64,000 nucleotides of DNA. It comes from Globodera rostochiensis. Lineage: Eukaryota > Nematoda > Chromadorea > Rhabditida > Heteroderidae. A program made the translations under genes and the position numbers. Shown piece by piece: positions 1-11,225 of this stretch. The notes under the pieces are model-generated. The model made no database searches, was not told the origin of the DNA, and saw only the letters and a list, made by a program, of their open reading frames with translations. Each line of letters begins with the position of its first letter. Positions within the stretch are counted from its first letter, which is position 1. The DNA is taken from positions 558,001 to 622,000 of the forward strand of contig JAEVLN010000015.1 in assembly GCA_018350325.1 (NCBI GenBank). The letters are read 5' to 3'.

Positions 1-1730
1 AGAAAATGCGGCAAATCCCTTTTACCCCTTACCCGTCGCCGATGGCACTGTCTTCGAACTTAATGTTGACGCTATTCCACTGACAACGCCAATCCAAATC
101 AATTGCCTCTTTTTCCCACTCGGCCCATTTGTCTTCGTCGCGCTTAATTGGACAACGAGCCAACAGACAAAGCACCAACGGCCACTTGCATTTGTCGTCT
201 AAACGTCGCAACTCCAATCGCTCCCCCGTCAAATTGTTTTCCAGCTCAAATGGCGCAATGACAACAAAAACCGAATGCCCAAGACAGATGATGAAATTGA
301 CCGGAGCGGTCGAATTGATAAATTCCTAAAGAGGAATAAATAATTAAGCAGAGTCCAAATAAAATAAAACAAATTCAAAAACTCACCTGTTTCAGTGCCT
401 CCATTTCTTCCGAATTGAATAAGCAATCCAACACCTTCGGAAGGCCATCCCTGCGGGGTGTGTGCAACCATTTTGCCAAAGCTTGGTCAGAAGAAGCGCC
501 GGCATTGTCATCGACCGGAAATTCGGGGAAAAGACCAAAAGATCTGATCAATCGAAGTCTTGGGCAATCGCGGAGAACGGTCGGAGAGAATTGGCGCAAA
601 CAGTCGAGTTGGGAAGAACGCAAAAAAATGCCGCAAATGTTGTCATTGATCAATGGCCAAATCCGGCGCCAAATAATTTCCCAACTCCGGGGTTGATCGT
701 CGGATGTTCCGATAAAAAGATTGGTCCCTTTGGAGTCGGAAAGTGGGCGAATGCTTCTGAGAAATTTGATGACACTTCGGTCGATGTAACTAAAGCGGGC
801 TTAAAGACTTATAAGTTATAACAGCGGTCAAGACTCATTTTAAGTGTTTAGAAATGACCTTATCCAAATGCGTTTAAATCCGATCACATTGTTTGGAAGC
901 GAATTTTGTGGAATTGGCAGCCAACCGACTTTACGGTCACCGATTTTGATAATTTCAGCGCCATTTCCGTCCATTTCGCAGTAAATGAACAACTCGCCCA
1001 ACGACCATTCCTTCAATTTGAAATGGGCGTCCACCAAACGGTCAAATCGATCGCTGAGAAGCGCCACTTTCAGTCCGAGCTCAAAATGTCCACAAAATTT
1101 GAACACATCAAACAAAACGTCGTCGCAAACGAAACTGAAAAAACGATTAAATGGATGAAAAAAAAAGGTGATTAGTAAAGACCGGATTTTTAGGGACTAA
1201 AAACCGGCACTTTCTTTAGACTAGGAATTGATGATTTTCACGACGGGGGTTTGAAATCTTTATTAATTTTCCTCTTACAATTGTAAACATAATATTTTTT
1301 ACATGTTTTTGAAAAGTTTTATAAAAATATCAAAAATAAGAATTGCTTGGAAAATACGGATCTTTAGAGATGCATTTTGGTTCAAGAAAATGTCTTTTTT
1401 AGGGGTGCATTTTTCGTTTTTATTGCATTTCTTAAGACATTTTTGGAAAAATGCCTAAAATATTGCATTTTTTTCTTAAATTTAGGGAAAAAGTGCCACA
1501 ATAGGTTCTAAACGCGACACAAAATGTCCGCTAGTGGGGAAAATGACAAAATGTCAGGTAATGGGAAAAGGCGTAATGTCCGGCAGGCAAAAACCGGACA
1601 AAATTTCCCGTATTAACTAAACAGTCGCTGAACAGAATCATTACCAGTCAAAATTAGATTTTAAAAAATTTAAAATTAAAACTCACATTTCTTTCAATCG
1701 TTTCTCCACTTTTTCCGGATTGTCCGACAT
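1..1730 (-). CDS. F-box-like family member, copy A (3' end off window)
   Basis: Five-exon family gene missing only its last exon, which would lie left of base 1. Exons on the minus strand: 1687-1730 ([13 protein letters not shown]...), 859-1134, 387-789, 33-325. Phases agree across all junctions and no stop is seen. Exon 2 ([15 protein letters not shown]..., then [20 protein letters not shown]) resembles an F-box: a short helical N-terminal region followed by a conserved L..V...F pattern. Exon 3 holds [13 protein letters not shown] and DCPRLR with LRR-like leucine spacing, then [10 protein letters not shown]. Exon 4 holds [12 protein letters not shown] and [17 protein letters not shown]. The F-box label is tentative; an SCF substrate adaptor would be the expected role. 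The exon 2 donor is GTCATT, unlike the GTGAGT/GTAAGG donors of the other introns. Intron 1 (1135-1686) holds repeat debris shared with 55432-55707. Confidence 0.75.
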
Positions 1731-2134
1731 TTGTTTTTGTTATAAATTCAAATGATTTTTATTTCCAATGAGCTAAACTGAATGATTCATTGTGTTGTCT
1801 AAAAATCAGGGTTTGGGGTGCAATATAAACAAAAATTAATCAGAAACAGAGAGCGGTTAAATTACCTATTATAGTATTTATTCTCTCAGCTTATTTGGCA
1901 AATAGGTATTTGGTGCCAAAAAAGGACTTTTTATTCGTTTTTAATTGATAATTTTCAATGATTTACCAAAAAAGTACAAAGGACCTACCTAATCAACATT
2001 CAATTAAGCAAAAAGCAGCATTTAAAAAAAATCATCATCGGGCTTCAAAAACCCACATAATGCTGCGAAATTCGCAGATATCGGCCCCTGCATTTTGCAC
2101 TGATTCAATCAAAATACGGTTACTAAAAACGACA

Positions 2135-2707
2135 TCATTTTCCCTTTTTTCTCTTTTTTGGCTCACTCGGACCTTCGTTTGCGTCGAGCATTCTAAAAAT
2201 AGGAAATGGCATCGGTGGAATCTGGGAAGAAATGGGAGTTCTGGGAAGAAAAACACGGCAAACCTCCATTTAAGCCCTTACCCGTCGCCGATGGCACTTT
2301 CTTCGAGGTTAATGTAGGTTCGATTCCCAGGACGACGCCAATTCCATTCAGCCGCCGCCTTTTCCCATTTCGCCCATTTGTCCTCGTCGCGCTCAATTGG
2401 ACAACGAACCAACAAAACGGTCAAATCGATCGCTGAGAAGCGCCAATTTTAGTCCGAGAACAAAATGTCCACAAAACGCGAAAACTCCGAACAAAACGTC
2501 GTCGCAAACGAAACTGAAATTCGGTTTAAGGTATTGGTTTTACTTAGTGGTTCTTCGTAATCTGTGAACAAAAAACATATTTCCAGACAATTTTAGAATG
2601 AAAACAAATCCCCCGATTTTATTTATCTAGGGTTGCCTCAATTAATTAATCTGATAAACTCACATTTCTTTCAATTTTTCCGCCGCTTTGCTCGGATTGT
2701 CAGACAT
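2135..2707 (-). pseudogene. F-box-like copy B, internal deletion pseudogene
   Basis: Exon 1 is complete (2664-2707, MSDNPSKAAEKLKE), and exon 2 begins normally at 2513 after its TTTCAG acceptor. At about 2415-2425 exon 2 (SDRFDR...) is joined directly to the middle of exon 4 (..[15 protein letters not shown], ending 2282). The rest of exon 2, all of exon 3 and half of exon 4 are gone. The breakpoint lies where the two parents share a short ACCAA/CCAAC-type microhomology. The joined frame meets a stop (TGA) within a few codons. Exon 5 (2135-2192, [13 protein letters not shown] and a basic tail) is intact with its own stop. Splice sites around the deletion are otherwise preserved, so this looks recent. 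Confidence 0.85.
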
Positions 2708-2977
2708 TTTTTGTTGTTGTAAATCCAATGGTTTTTATGATTTCCAATGAGCTAAAAATTGAAAAGATGGCATTTTTAATGCATATAAAAATTAGAAAGC
2801 AAAATTGCTCGAAAACCGGCACGCTGAACCCAAAAAAATAAAATTTTGGAATCGATGGGGAGAGAAAGAATTTTAAAAAAAAGGTTCCAATTAAGGAAAT
2901 CGAGTGAATCGGATGATGGACATTTCTGATAATATCAATTTGCTATTAATTAAATAATTGTATCGCCATCAGGGCTT

Positions 2978-4480
2978 TCAGATGAACTTCACACGCCTCG
3001 TTTTGCCGGTAAAAAAGCCCTTTTTTCGGGGCTTGCTTGGGCCTTCGTTTGTGTCAAGTCTGAAAAAAAAAAATCAAAAAAGGAAGTGCGCGCGGGTGGA
3101 ATCTGGGAAAAATGCGGCAAATGCCATTTGTTGTCCTTACCCGACGCCGATGTCCCTGTCGTTGAAGTTAATGGTGCTTCGATTCCACGGACAATTCCAT
3201 TCAAGCGCCTCCCTTTCGAATTCGGCCCATTTCTCTTCGTCGCGCTCAATTGGACAGCGAATCAACAGCCATTTGGTTTCGTCAAAGTGCCGAAACTCCA
3301 ATCGTTCCCCCGTCAAATTGTTCTTCAATTCAAATGGGACAATGCCATCTGAAGACCGAACCCAAAAACAGATGATGAAATTGACCCGTTCGAACGAATT
3401 GGCAAATGTCTAAACAGAAAAACTAATTTAAAGCAGAAATTCGCAATGAAAAATGACCATTTTGCCTTCAATTTCTTCCAAACAAAAATAGCATTTCAAC
3501 ATCTTCGGAAGTCCATCGCCGCGGGGCGTGTGCAACCATTTGGCCACTGCTTGCCAAGGAGAAGCGCCGGCACTGTCATCGGCCGGAAATTTGGGAAAAA
3601 GATCAGCGGATTCGATTCGAAGTTTTGGGCAATCGCGGAGAATGGTCGGAGAGAATTGGCGCAGACGGTCGAGATGCGAGTGAGACAAGTCAAATCCGCA
3701 AATGTTGTTTTTGAACAACGGCCAAATCTTCTCCCAAATGATTTCCCAACTGCGGGTTTGGTCTTCGGTTGTTCCAATGGAAATATGGGTTCCTTTGAAG
3801 TCGAAAAGCCGGTGAATGTTTTGGAGAAAGGCGATGACACTTTGATCAATGTAACTAAAAGTATGTAAAATTGAACAAAACAATTGAGGAAAAACTTAAT
3901 GGCTTCAAATAATGTAAACCGACAATGACCTTATTGTAAGCCATTTGAAGCCGATCACTTTGTCCGGAAGCGGCTCGTGCGGAATTGGCAGCTGACGCTC
4001 GACTTCATAGTGAACGTATTTGACGATTTCAGCGCCCTTCCCGTCAACTGCGCGACGAATTTGCAATTCGCCCAACGACCATTCCTTCAATTTGAAATGC
4101 GCGTCCACCAAACGGTCAAATCGATCGCTGAGAAGCGCCACTTTTAGTCCGAGAACAAAATGTCCACAGAATTTGAAGACTCCGAACAAAACGTCGTCAC
4201 AAACGAAACTGAAATTTTGGGTTTAAATGAAAATGCTGAAAAAGAAGTGTTTAGATTCTGTAAACTCGGCAAATTCTGTTTTGTTACATCCAAAATCTAC
4301 CAATTTTCTCGTTTAGAAGAAGCCTATCTTCAGAAAAAAATTGTCATTTTACTTCTCTAAAGAACTGAAAAAATGCTTGTTGCGGTCCCTCCCTGCCTGC
4401 TCGTTTACCATTCGCTTTTCGAATAAAAAAACTCACATTTCTTTCAATCGTTTCGCCACTTTCTTGGGCTTTTTAGACAT
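2978..4480 (-). CDS. F-box-like family member, copy C (apparently intact)
   Basis: Best complete copy in the window. Exons: 4437-4480 ([14 protein letters not shown]), 3930-4208, 3458-3854, 3141-3409, 2978-3059. All phases agree and I see no internal stop, giving about 360 residues. Exon 2 has the F-box-like [17 protein letters not shown]. Exon 3 has [30 protein letters not shown] and DCPKLR. Exon 4 has [14 protein letters not shown] and [16 protein letters not shown]. Exon 5 gives [14 protein letters not shown] and a longer basic tail than the usual EPKKRKN end, possibly a nuclear localisation signal. Both the exon 2 and exon 3 donors are GTCATT. Copy C lies head to tail with A and B, 271 bp below B. 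Function is inferred from F-box resemblance only. Confidence 0.8.
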
Positions 4481-5450
4481 TTGTTTTTGTCGTTGTAAGC
4501 CCAAATGCTTTTTATGATTCCAATCAGCTAAAAATTGAAGATTGGCATTTTAATAGATATAAAAATTAGAAATCAAGACAAAAACTGAATTATGGGCCGA
4601 AACACTATCGTAAATCAAATGCAGGTTCTTACTGTCACAACCAATTCCTTGGACACTTCATTGTAACCAAAAACGAGATTTTTTAAAATTTCGGTTCGGC
4701 CTCAAATCGACAACCCCCTAAAGTCTAGACAACTCACATTTATGCAAAAATAAATTGTTTAAACTTTTTGTTCTCAAAAAACTCTCCCACTCAAAAAAAT
4801 TTGATTAAAATTCTGTCAAAAAATTATTTGAAACTTTCCCTAAAAAGCTAACTTTGATATTCGTCTCCACACGCGTTGTTAAACATGCTGCAAGTCATTA
4901 ATTTGGACACTTCATCAGTTGCAACTTGGAGCCCTTCAAATTTGTTGAAAACATTTGCCATATTTCTGAAAATTGTTCGTTTTTTAATAAATGTTTAAAA
5001 ATTATGGTTTTTCAGCTAGAAAAGCTTTTGCTGCCAATTGCAAAATAATGGGAGCAAAACACAACATTTTATGGGCGATTGCCAAACTTTTTTTAAATAA
5101 ATTTAAAACATAGAAATTCTTAAGTATAAAATAACCGCTGCGTTTATTAACCGGTTTTGAAACGCCACCCCCGCTGAAAAACAGCGCGGTAATAACCGTG
5201 TCGAACACTAATTAATTCCACAAACCTTAAGGGCCCGTGATGGGATGATATGTATCACTTGAAATCAACTGAAATGAAATTTTAATTCCTCCCATATTTG
5301 ATAGAATTGGACGACCTATTTGAGTCATTTTCTTAAAAATGTTTAAATGAGGAAAAATTGTTTGAATTTTTATTTGGTGGATAATAAAAAATTATCATTT
5401 ATGGACGGCGCCCATCTCTGATACAAAGCAATCGACTTTAATTATTTGTA
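4481..5450. other. Intergenic, no gene seen
   Basis: Upstream region of copy C followed by AT-rich sequence. Two short similar passages (4620-4680 and 4880-4930, each with a TTGGACACTTCAT motif) suggest a degraded duplication. I see no convincing exon, RNA gene or bounded element. Confidence 0.5.
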
Positions 5451-5451
5451 T

Positions 5452-5548
5452 CGAAATCAGGGCTTCCAGATGAACCTTTCAAACGCGCTTATGGTCGGCA
5501 AAAAAGCCCCTGGGCTTATTCGGACCTTCGTTCGGTCGAGGGCTTTTT
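5452..5548 (-). pseudogene. Relic of F-box-like exon 5
   Basis: This stretch aligns by eye with the last exon and 3' flank of copy C (2965-3060). It shares the CAGGGCTTnCAGATGAAC start, the GGCAAAAAAGCCC block and the GGACCTTCGTT(c)G block that encodes the reverse of NEGPS. No other exon of the family is recognisable beside it, so it is a decayed fragment. Confidence 0.5.
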
Positions 5549-6072
5549 GTGTATTTTATTTTTTTGGAAAATTGAATAAATTTAAAAAAGCTGCGGTATT
5601 TTAACCCCAGGCCAACTCATCGCTGTTTAACCATCTTCTCCAGGCATTTGAGCTCTGGGCCAGTAAAGCGCCACCATTTTTCTCTTATTTTTTTATATTT
5701 TTCCGGCTTTTCTTTGAAAATGACTAAAAGTCTGTTGTTAAAAATGAATTATTTTTTAAAATCAGCCCGAAAATCAATCTGTTGGTGCGTATTTTCTTTA
5801 ATTTTTGGTAAAAACGCTATGAAAAATATGCAGGAACCCCACAAATTATGCAATTTAAAGCTTTAAAAAATCGCCAGCCACGTCTTTGACAAATTTTGCC
5901 ACGTTTTTGAACTTGTGTGACACGTTTTTGGGTTTTCCCATCGTATCCCTAGCATAGATGCCATAACTCTGTAATAAGACAACGGCTGAAAATCAAAAAT
6001 CTTCAAAGATCGTATAAAAATTTTGGAAAAAGCAAAGATCAGATCAAATCCAGCAACTGTTAATGGGAGAAT
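5549..6072. other. Intergenic, no gene seen
   Basis: AT-rich sequence between the exon 5 relic and the ubiquitin-like gene. No supported exon or bounded repeat. Confidence 0.45.
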
Positions 6073-6370
6073 TCACCCTCCACGAAGGCACATGGTAAGA
6101 TGTAATGTGGCTTCCTTCTGAACGTTATAGTCGGCCAATGTTCGACCGCTTTCAAGCTGTTTGCCTGAAGCAAAAGCAATTAATTGATCAGCAGGACGGG
6201 GGAATTTGAGTGGTCACCAGAATAAATCAGACGCTGATCCCACGACGGATAACCCGCAGCCGCTTCGAGCATTTCCTTCACCATATCGACGGTTTCCCCG
6301 GCCTCAACCTCCAGGGTGATTGTCTTTCCTGTCAGTGTGCGCACAAAAATTTCGAAGCTTTGAACTGGCA
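6073..6370 (-). CDS. Divergent ubiquitin-like protein (5' exon not found)
   Basis: Two exons (6218-6370 and 6073-6164) around a 53-bp intron with GTGACC donor and TTGCTTCAG acceptor encode a near full-length ubiquitin fold. It starts [16 protein letters not shown] and ends [10 protein letters not shown] followed directly by a stop. The diglycine end is retained, as are the lysines at ubiquitin positions 11, 27, 48 and 63. Lys6 is Arg, and Lys29 and Lys33 are lost. The helix ([16 protein letters not shown]) differs strongly from ubiquitin. The first exon starts after a CTTTCAG acceptor, so an upstream exon is expected, but I cannot find it. Cyst nematodes secrete ubiquitin-extension effectors; here there is no C-terminal extension and no visible signal peptide. 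It could be a ubiquitin-like modifier, a diverged polyubiquitin unit or an ageing pseudogene. Confidence 0.7.
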
Positions 6371-6549
6371 CTGAAAGAAACAAAAAATCGAAATCGGAGT
6401 GTTAGAAAAACCAGGATTTTTTGACCCAGCTCCGGTCTGGTTGAGCTAGAGAATCCGGGTACCCGGTCCAGGCTTTTTCAAAATTCCGATTTCTATTTGA
6501 GATTCAAGCGTATTTAAAAAAAACGGCGAAATTAGGTCTTATTACGAAT

Positions 6550-7579
6550 TAGTGCTCGGCAATGGCATCGATACGATATATCGAACGATATTTCGATAAA
6601 ATATCGGTATCGAAAAATATCGAATTCCTAACAATTTTCCGATACGATATATCGAACGATATTTCGATAAAATATCGGTATCGAAAAATATCGAAAAAAA
6701 AACCGATATATCGCGATATTTTTCGCAAATTTTTTTTTTGACTAATATGCAAAAAAAAGTCATAAAAACGCAACAATAAAAAGTTCAAATTTTTAACTCT
6801 TCAACTCCACTATAAGAATCCATCCTTTTAAAGAAAATCGTGAGAGCCCGACGATGCCGACAGGCGCGTCGGAAAATTTTGGGCTTTTGTAAATGAAATT
6901 TCACCAACATTTTTTGCAAAATTTCGCATTTTGGGATCGGAAAAATTTTCAAAACAAATTGGTTTACATGAGAGTGGAGGATGTCCGGCGGTGCCGATAG
7001 GCGCCGGCGTGGGAATTTTTACAAAAATTGGCAACCTTTGTTAAAATTTGAAGAAAAAATGCAAAAAATGCGATGAATTTTTAAAAAAATTTGTCTTTTG
7101 CGCGTATTTTAATTGAAATTATTAAAAAATTTATTTTAAAAATTTTATTAATCAGGGAAGTGTAGGTGACAAGAGGCGAAAGAAAAATAATTGCTTCCAG
7201 TCAAGAGGGTTAGAACCCAGACGAAAAGTTCAACTCACCGAAAAGACATCCCACTAAGCTGTGGATATAATTGGTTGGCCCCACTAAAAAAGAACTGAAA
7301 TTGTTTGTCAAAAGTATGTCTCAAACAAAATTCAAACTGTAAATCAATATAATCCATTAAAATTGTGATACATTTTTTGAGTGAACAAACGCGATAAAAT
7401 ATCGCGATATTTTAACTTTTCGATACGATATATCGAACGATATTTCGATAAAATATCGATATCGAAAAATATCGAATTCCTAACATTTTTCCGATACGAT
7501 ATATCGAACGATATTTCGATATAAATATCGCGATATATCGCGATATTTTTATCGAAATATCGTATCGTGCCGAGCACTA
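6550..7579. mobile_element. Non-autonomous hAT-like element with composite interior
   Basis: The termini are perfect 12-bp inverted repeats, TAGTGCTCGGCA at the left and TGCCGAGCACTA at the right. They fit the hAT YAGNG start. Flanks are the identical 8-bp duplications TTACGAAT (6542-6549 and 7580-7587). Just inside both ends lie long arms built of CGATATATCG/TATCGATA-type palindromic units (6565-6720, 7390-7567). The interior contains the GGCGGTGCC hairpin motif (about 6987-7007) and a tRNA-like A/B-box pair. No transposase is present. Confidence 0.85.
7206..7261 (-). repeat. tRNA-derived SINE-like head (A and B boxes)
   Basis: On the minus strand a B-box-like GGGTTCTAACCCT (7206-7218) follows an A-box-like CAGCTTAGTGGGATG (7247-7261) at tRNA-like spacing. 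No cloverleaf or acceptor stem is evident, so this is a pol III promoter-type SINE head rather than a tRNA gene. It lies inside the hAT-like element. Confidence 0.5.
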
Positions 7580-7818
7580 TTACGAATTGCAAAAAAGACA
7601 ACTGCGACCCATCATATTCTCACTTTTTTAATAACCATTTTTATCGGTTTTATAGCTTTTTAATTTTTTGGGCAGGGCTAATCGAATTCGACCGGTTTTC
7701 AAATGAAGCAATTGAAACAAAATGCTCGGGGGATTTCCATAAAATGGGTAGACGCATTTGCGCTTTTTTGGCCGTAAACGCAAGTTGGCGAGCCGCAGTT
7801 GGCCCGTTCCGTTCTCAC

Positions 7819-8446
7819 CCTTTGGTTGAGCAATTGCCGAGTCGAGTTGTTTCTCCAATAAAGTGGCCGCAAAACTGAAATAATGAGCAAGGATGGCGCG
7901 TACAATATTTGAAATTGTTAATTTTTTTTTTAGTTTTAAATGTCAAAATCAAAAAGGTTTCGCGCAACCCACTACTGATGGTGAATGTCTTCTTTGTTTC
8001 CTTTTGCCACAAGGTGTCTGGCCAATGCTGCCCCATTATTGTCCAACGAATCGCCGCACAACAAACAGAAGAGAGTCCTGTAGCATTGCGCGAATCGGCG
8101 TCGTTCGAACATATTCGGGAGGTTCGAAAAGTGCCGGCTGTAGAGCAAAAAAGCAACTTTGGCATGTTTTGGCGATGCCAAAAAAGATTTCTATAAAATA
8201 AGCGCCGTTTTTGATGCCAAAAAGTCCCGTTCCACCCATTACATTGGGGAAAACGAGTTTGAGCTGCTTCTCCAACACTTTGTGCGCATATTTGTGATGG
8301 CTAATGTTTTCATCTGACGCAATGTGCCCAGCCAGCGATGCCACGTCAGTCCCCAATGATTGTCCACAATCCAAACAGAGTGCCCGTGTACTTCCGTTAC
8401 GGAACCGTCGACGCTCGAACAAATCAATATCCCAAATGGGCTTCAA
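7819..8446 (-). CDS. Zinc-finger-like repeat gene, fragmentary
   Basis: Two homologous units lie in tandem. Unit 1 (exon starting 8446 after TTTTACAG) reads FERRRF..., then CLDCGQSL...LAGH...HH and VLEKQLKL. Unit 2 is split over exons 7976-8137 and 7819-7874. It reads FERRRF..., then CLLCGDSL...LARH...HH and, after a phase-matching splice, LLEKQLDS. The C-x2-C ... H ... HH spacing suggests a C2H2-type metal site. The junction between the units is unclear: after unit 1 the frame runs on without an obvious donor, so the gene may be damaged. I do not recognise the family. Start and end of the complete gene are not determined. Confidence 0.45.
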
Positions 8447-8627
8447 CTGTAAAATATTTAAATTTGTAAAGACAAAAATATTTTCCAAGTATTCGTTTCG
8501 TGTTTTTTTATTAATCTCCGTAAGGCGTGAAAATTTGAGTTTTTGAAAATTCCTTACCCCACCCCCCTACTTCCTTGATGGGACTCTGAGAACCGGCACT
8601 CGAGTCCCCCTCCGAACATTTTTTTTT

Positions 8628-9230
8628 GGCTCTATTGCAGTTTACACGACCATAAACAAATTACACGACCTTAAAAAAGTTACACCATAAAATGTTTACA
8701 CGACCTTCAAAACAGTTTACACTACCATAAATAAATTACAATTAAAAATCGTATTGTAAGCGGATTTCTTCTAATATAGCTTGAAAATTTTTTGTTTTGC
8801 TATGATAACATGGTTAACCCACTCGTGTTGAAATTGCAGATTTAAACTTCTAATTCCCCCATAAGCAAGAGGGATCGTTAGGCTTAGGCCTAGGCCACCC
8901 TGGCTTGGGGTTTATTAAGCTTAGGCCTAAGCCTAACGAGCCCCAAGCCAGGGTGGCCTAGGCCTAAGCCTAACGATAACGGACACTGTCACAGGAACAC
9001 ACTCCAGACCTACACCCTACTTTTAAGAATGCAGCGCTATCAATATCCTAATTTTTTCCAAAAATGCAGCAAACGAATAATATATTCAGTAAATTACAAT
9101 TTATATTTATGTTCGTGTAACTTTTTTATGGTCGTGTTATTTTTTTTAAGGTCGTGTAAACATTTTAAGGTCGTGTAACTTTTTTAAGGTCGTGTAATTT
9201 GTTTAAGGTCGTGTAAACTGCAATAGAGCC
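8628..9230. mobile_element. 603-bp TIR element with tandem terminal repeats
   Basis: The left end GGCTCTATTGCAGTTTACAC is matched by its exact reverse complement at the right end. Inside each end a 20-21-bp unit containing TTACACGACC and an A-rich spacer is repeated several times (8636-8740, and reversed at 9112-9222). The flanks are T-rich, so a target duplication cannot be called. No coding capacity. A telomere-motif palindrome occupies the middle. Confidence 0.75.
8876..8976. repeat. Large palindrome with inverted TTAGGC-type motifs
   Basis: Two arms of about 35 bp are exact inverted copies: TTAGGC-containing sequence, CCTAGGCCACCCTGGCTTGGGG, and the reverse. A shorter centre contains two GGCTTA-type units facing two TAAGCC units. 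The TTAGGC hexamer is the nematode telomere unit; its use here in a dispersed repeat is an observation, not evidence of a real telomere. Related copies occur near 39907, 45209, 61570 and 62315. Confidence 0.7.
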
Positions 9231-9322
9231 TTTTTGTTTTGGCTAAGTCCCTGTCCGTGATCACGAGCCCCCCAAAAAAGCGTGCGTGATCACGTCTAGC
9301 CTCGATGCACAGCCAAACTCAC

Positions 9323-9615
9323 CAGATAGTCGACTTCCCGATACATGTCCACGCGCTTTTCCAGAATGAGCTGAGCCTGCACATCCTTCTCCTTTCTCTC
9401 CTCTTCGTCTTCTTCCTTTTCCTCTTCTTCATCTTCTTCCTTTTCCTGTTCTTCGTCTTCTTCCTTTTCCTCATCTTTTTCTTCCTCAGTTTGGTCGTCC
9501 TCATCTTCATAAGAAACATCCCACAACGTCGTCTTCTTCTTCTGTTGGTTGCGCAGTTGCAGCGATGTGCGACAGACCTTTTTGGGCTCGCCGGCGGCGT
9601 CGTTTGCCTCCTCAA
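9323..9615 (-). CDS. Orphan acidic exon of an unidentified protein
   Basis: A single open exon with good signals: acceptor CTTTTCAG above 9615 and donor GTGAGT below 9323. It encodes VCRTSLQLRNQQKKKTTLWD, then a long Glu/Lys/Asp tract (about 50 residues), then LILEKRVDMYREVDYL. It probably belongs to a larger nuclear-type protein, but I found no partner exon on either side. The charged tract may also be an expanded simple repeat, so the family cannot be named. Confidence 0.4.
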
Positions 9616-9922
9616 CTGAAAAGAGACGCGCATAAACATCGATGCGCGAGCCAGAATAAATAGTTTGGCATAAAAATTAAACTGATAATTAAATGCACAA
9701 GGTTCTGAAAACATTTTTAGAAAAGTTTAAACGGAGGAAGCTTTTTTTAAACGGGCTAAAATTAAATTTAAAACCCAAAATAACCGATGCGTTTTGCCGA
9801 ACGATGCGATCGGGAAGACGATCTGTTTAATTTCTCCATTAATTCCAGTAAATTTTTGCCTGAAACTTGTAAAAAGTCAGATTATGGCTATTCCCCTTTA
9901 ATCAGTTGATAAATACCAAATT

Positions 9923-9992
9923 CCGTATTATCTCTCTGGGTAATTAATCTTTGATTCTCCTCTAGGGTGGGGAATAATTAGAGATAATACGG
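9923..9992. repeat. Short hairpin repeat
   Basis: CCGTATTATCTCT at the left and AGAGATAATACGG at the right are perfect 13-bp inverted arms around about 44 bp. It may be a miniature element or a structured repeat; no target duplication is visible. Confidence 0.5.
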
Positions 9993-11105
9993 TAAAATTT
10001 TTTTTGGGAGGGTTGGGACGGACGGTGGGAGAATTAAGGAAGGATTTGGCAGATAGAAAAGAAAATGCGTGCATGGAAAGACAAAAGCTGATCGATATAT
10101 TACCTAAATAACAGGGATAGGGAAATTGACGGTGCACAACAATTTATCGCCTTTTAAAACTCAAACATCAAATCTCAAAAACATTTATTTTGAAATAATG
10201 TGACTTGTAGATCATACATTCTCATCAACAACAATTTTTCTCAACTCGCCACCTAAAAAAATGATTTTTTCCCGATACCCCCAAGGCAAACCCGAAATAC
10301 GTGCCGGGGTGGGAGACCCTTTGTTTTGAAAAATTAAATTTTCGGGCCAGTTTTCTTAACATTCCATCAAAAATTCAATTCCCGGCGGCGCCTATTGGGT
10401 CGCCGGACTCCTCCCATTTCTAAGAAGCTTTAAAAAATTGCTTAAAAAATTTGGTTTTAAATCTATTCAAGTAAAATTTTAAAATTGTTGGGGTCAGAAA
10501 TAAGGACATTTTACAAAATATTCAAAAATGCAGCAAAATGTTTATTGTTGACATGAGGTGGTCGCAGGCACGTATTTATGATTTTGCTTTAGGGGGGGGG
10601 GGGGAACCGAAAAAGTCGCACATTTTGGGTTTTCTTGGGTTTTGGGAGTAAGGTCGGCGGGCTTATGAGATTGGCCCCAGGCCTGGGCGAAATTCGGCTT
10701 CGAACTTCGCGAAAGTTCGGGTATATTGAGCTTACAACTTCGAGCTTCGGGTTACCCGAAGTTTTGGGTAAAACACACCCCTAAAGATGGCATTTTTGGT
10801 GAGAATTCATTACAGAATTTTGAGCTTGAAAGATTTGAAAAATACATTAGGCTCGAACATAACTAGTATTAATCATAAAATTTGACTTTTTTGTTCACTG
10901 ATCACTTCAAAAAATCTATCAATAAACGCAATATTATAAAATTTGAGGGTCTTTTCTCTTAACAATACGACCTCTGTAATAACGTGTCTTATATAACCAT
11001 GCAAAAGGAAACAAAAACGTTTATGTTATTCGGGAAAAGAAGATTCATAAGCAATTTCAATGTTTAGACAGTTCATTTTGAATTTGCTTCCAAATTCCGT
11101 TGTCC
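9993..11105. other. Intergenic repeat debris
   Basis: Contains a hairpin relic of the GGCGGCGCC family at about 10384-10408, a 14-nt G run near 10592, and a CTTCG/CGAAG-rich patch at 10680-10760. No supported gene. Confidence 0.5.
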
Positions 11106-11225
11106 TCAATTCTTTCTCTTTTTGGGTTCACTCGGACCGTCGTTTGTGTCAAGCAGTCTGAAAAGAGTCCGGTCAAATTCCGGGAACGGGGTTTTCAGAT
11201 TAAAAGGCACGTTCTGAACGGGAGT

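Noticed and set aside
8636..8740. Possible CRISPR-like array of TTACACGACC units
   Set aside because: Spacers are short and near-identical A-rich sequence, the repeats belong to the inverted ends of a transposable element, and the host is a eukaryote.
9296..9526. Acidic frame as a complete small protein
   Set aside because: Strong acceptor and donor signals show it is an internal exon (9323-9615), so the stop in the intron and the internal Met start are not real.
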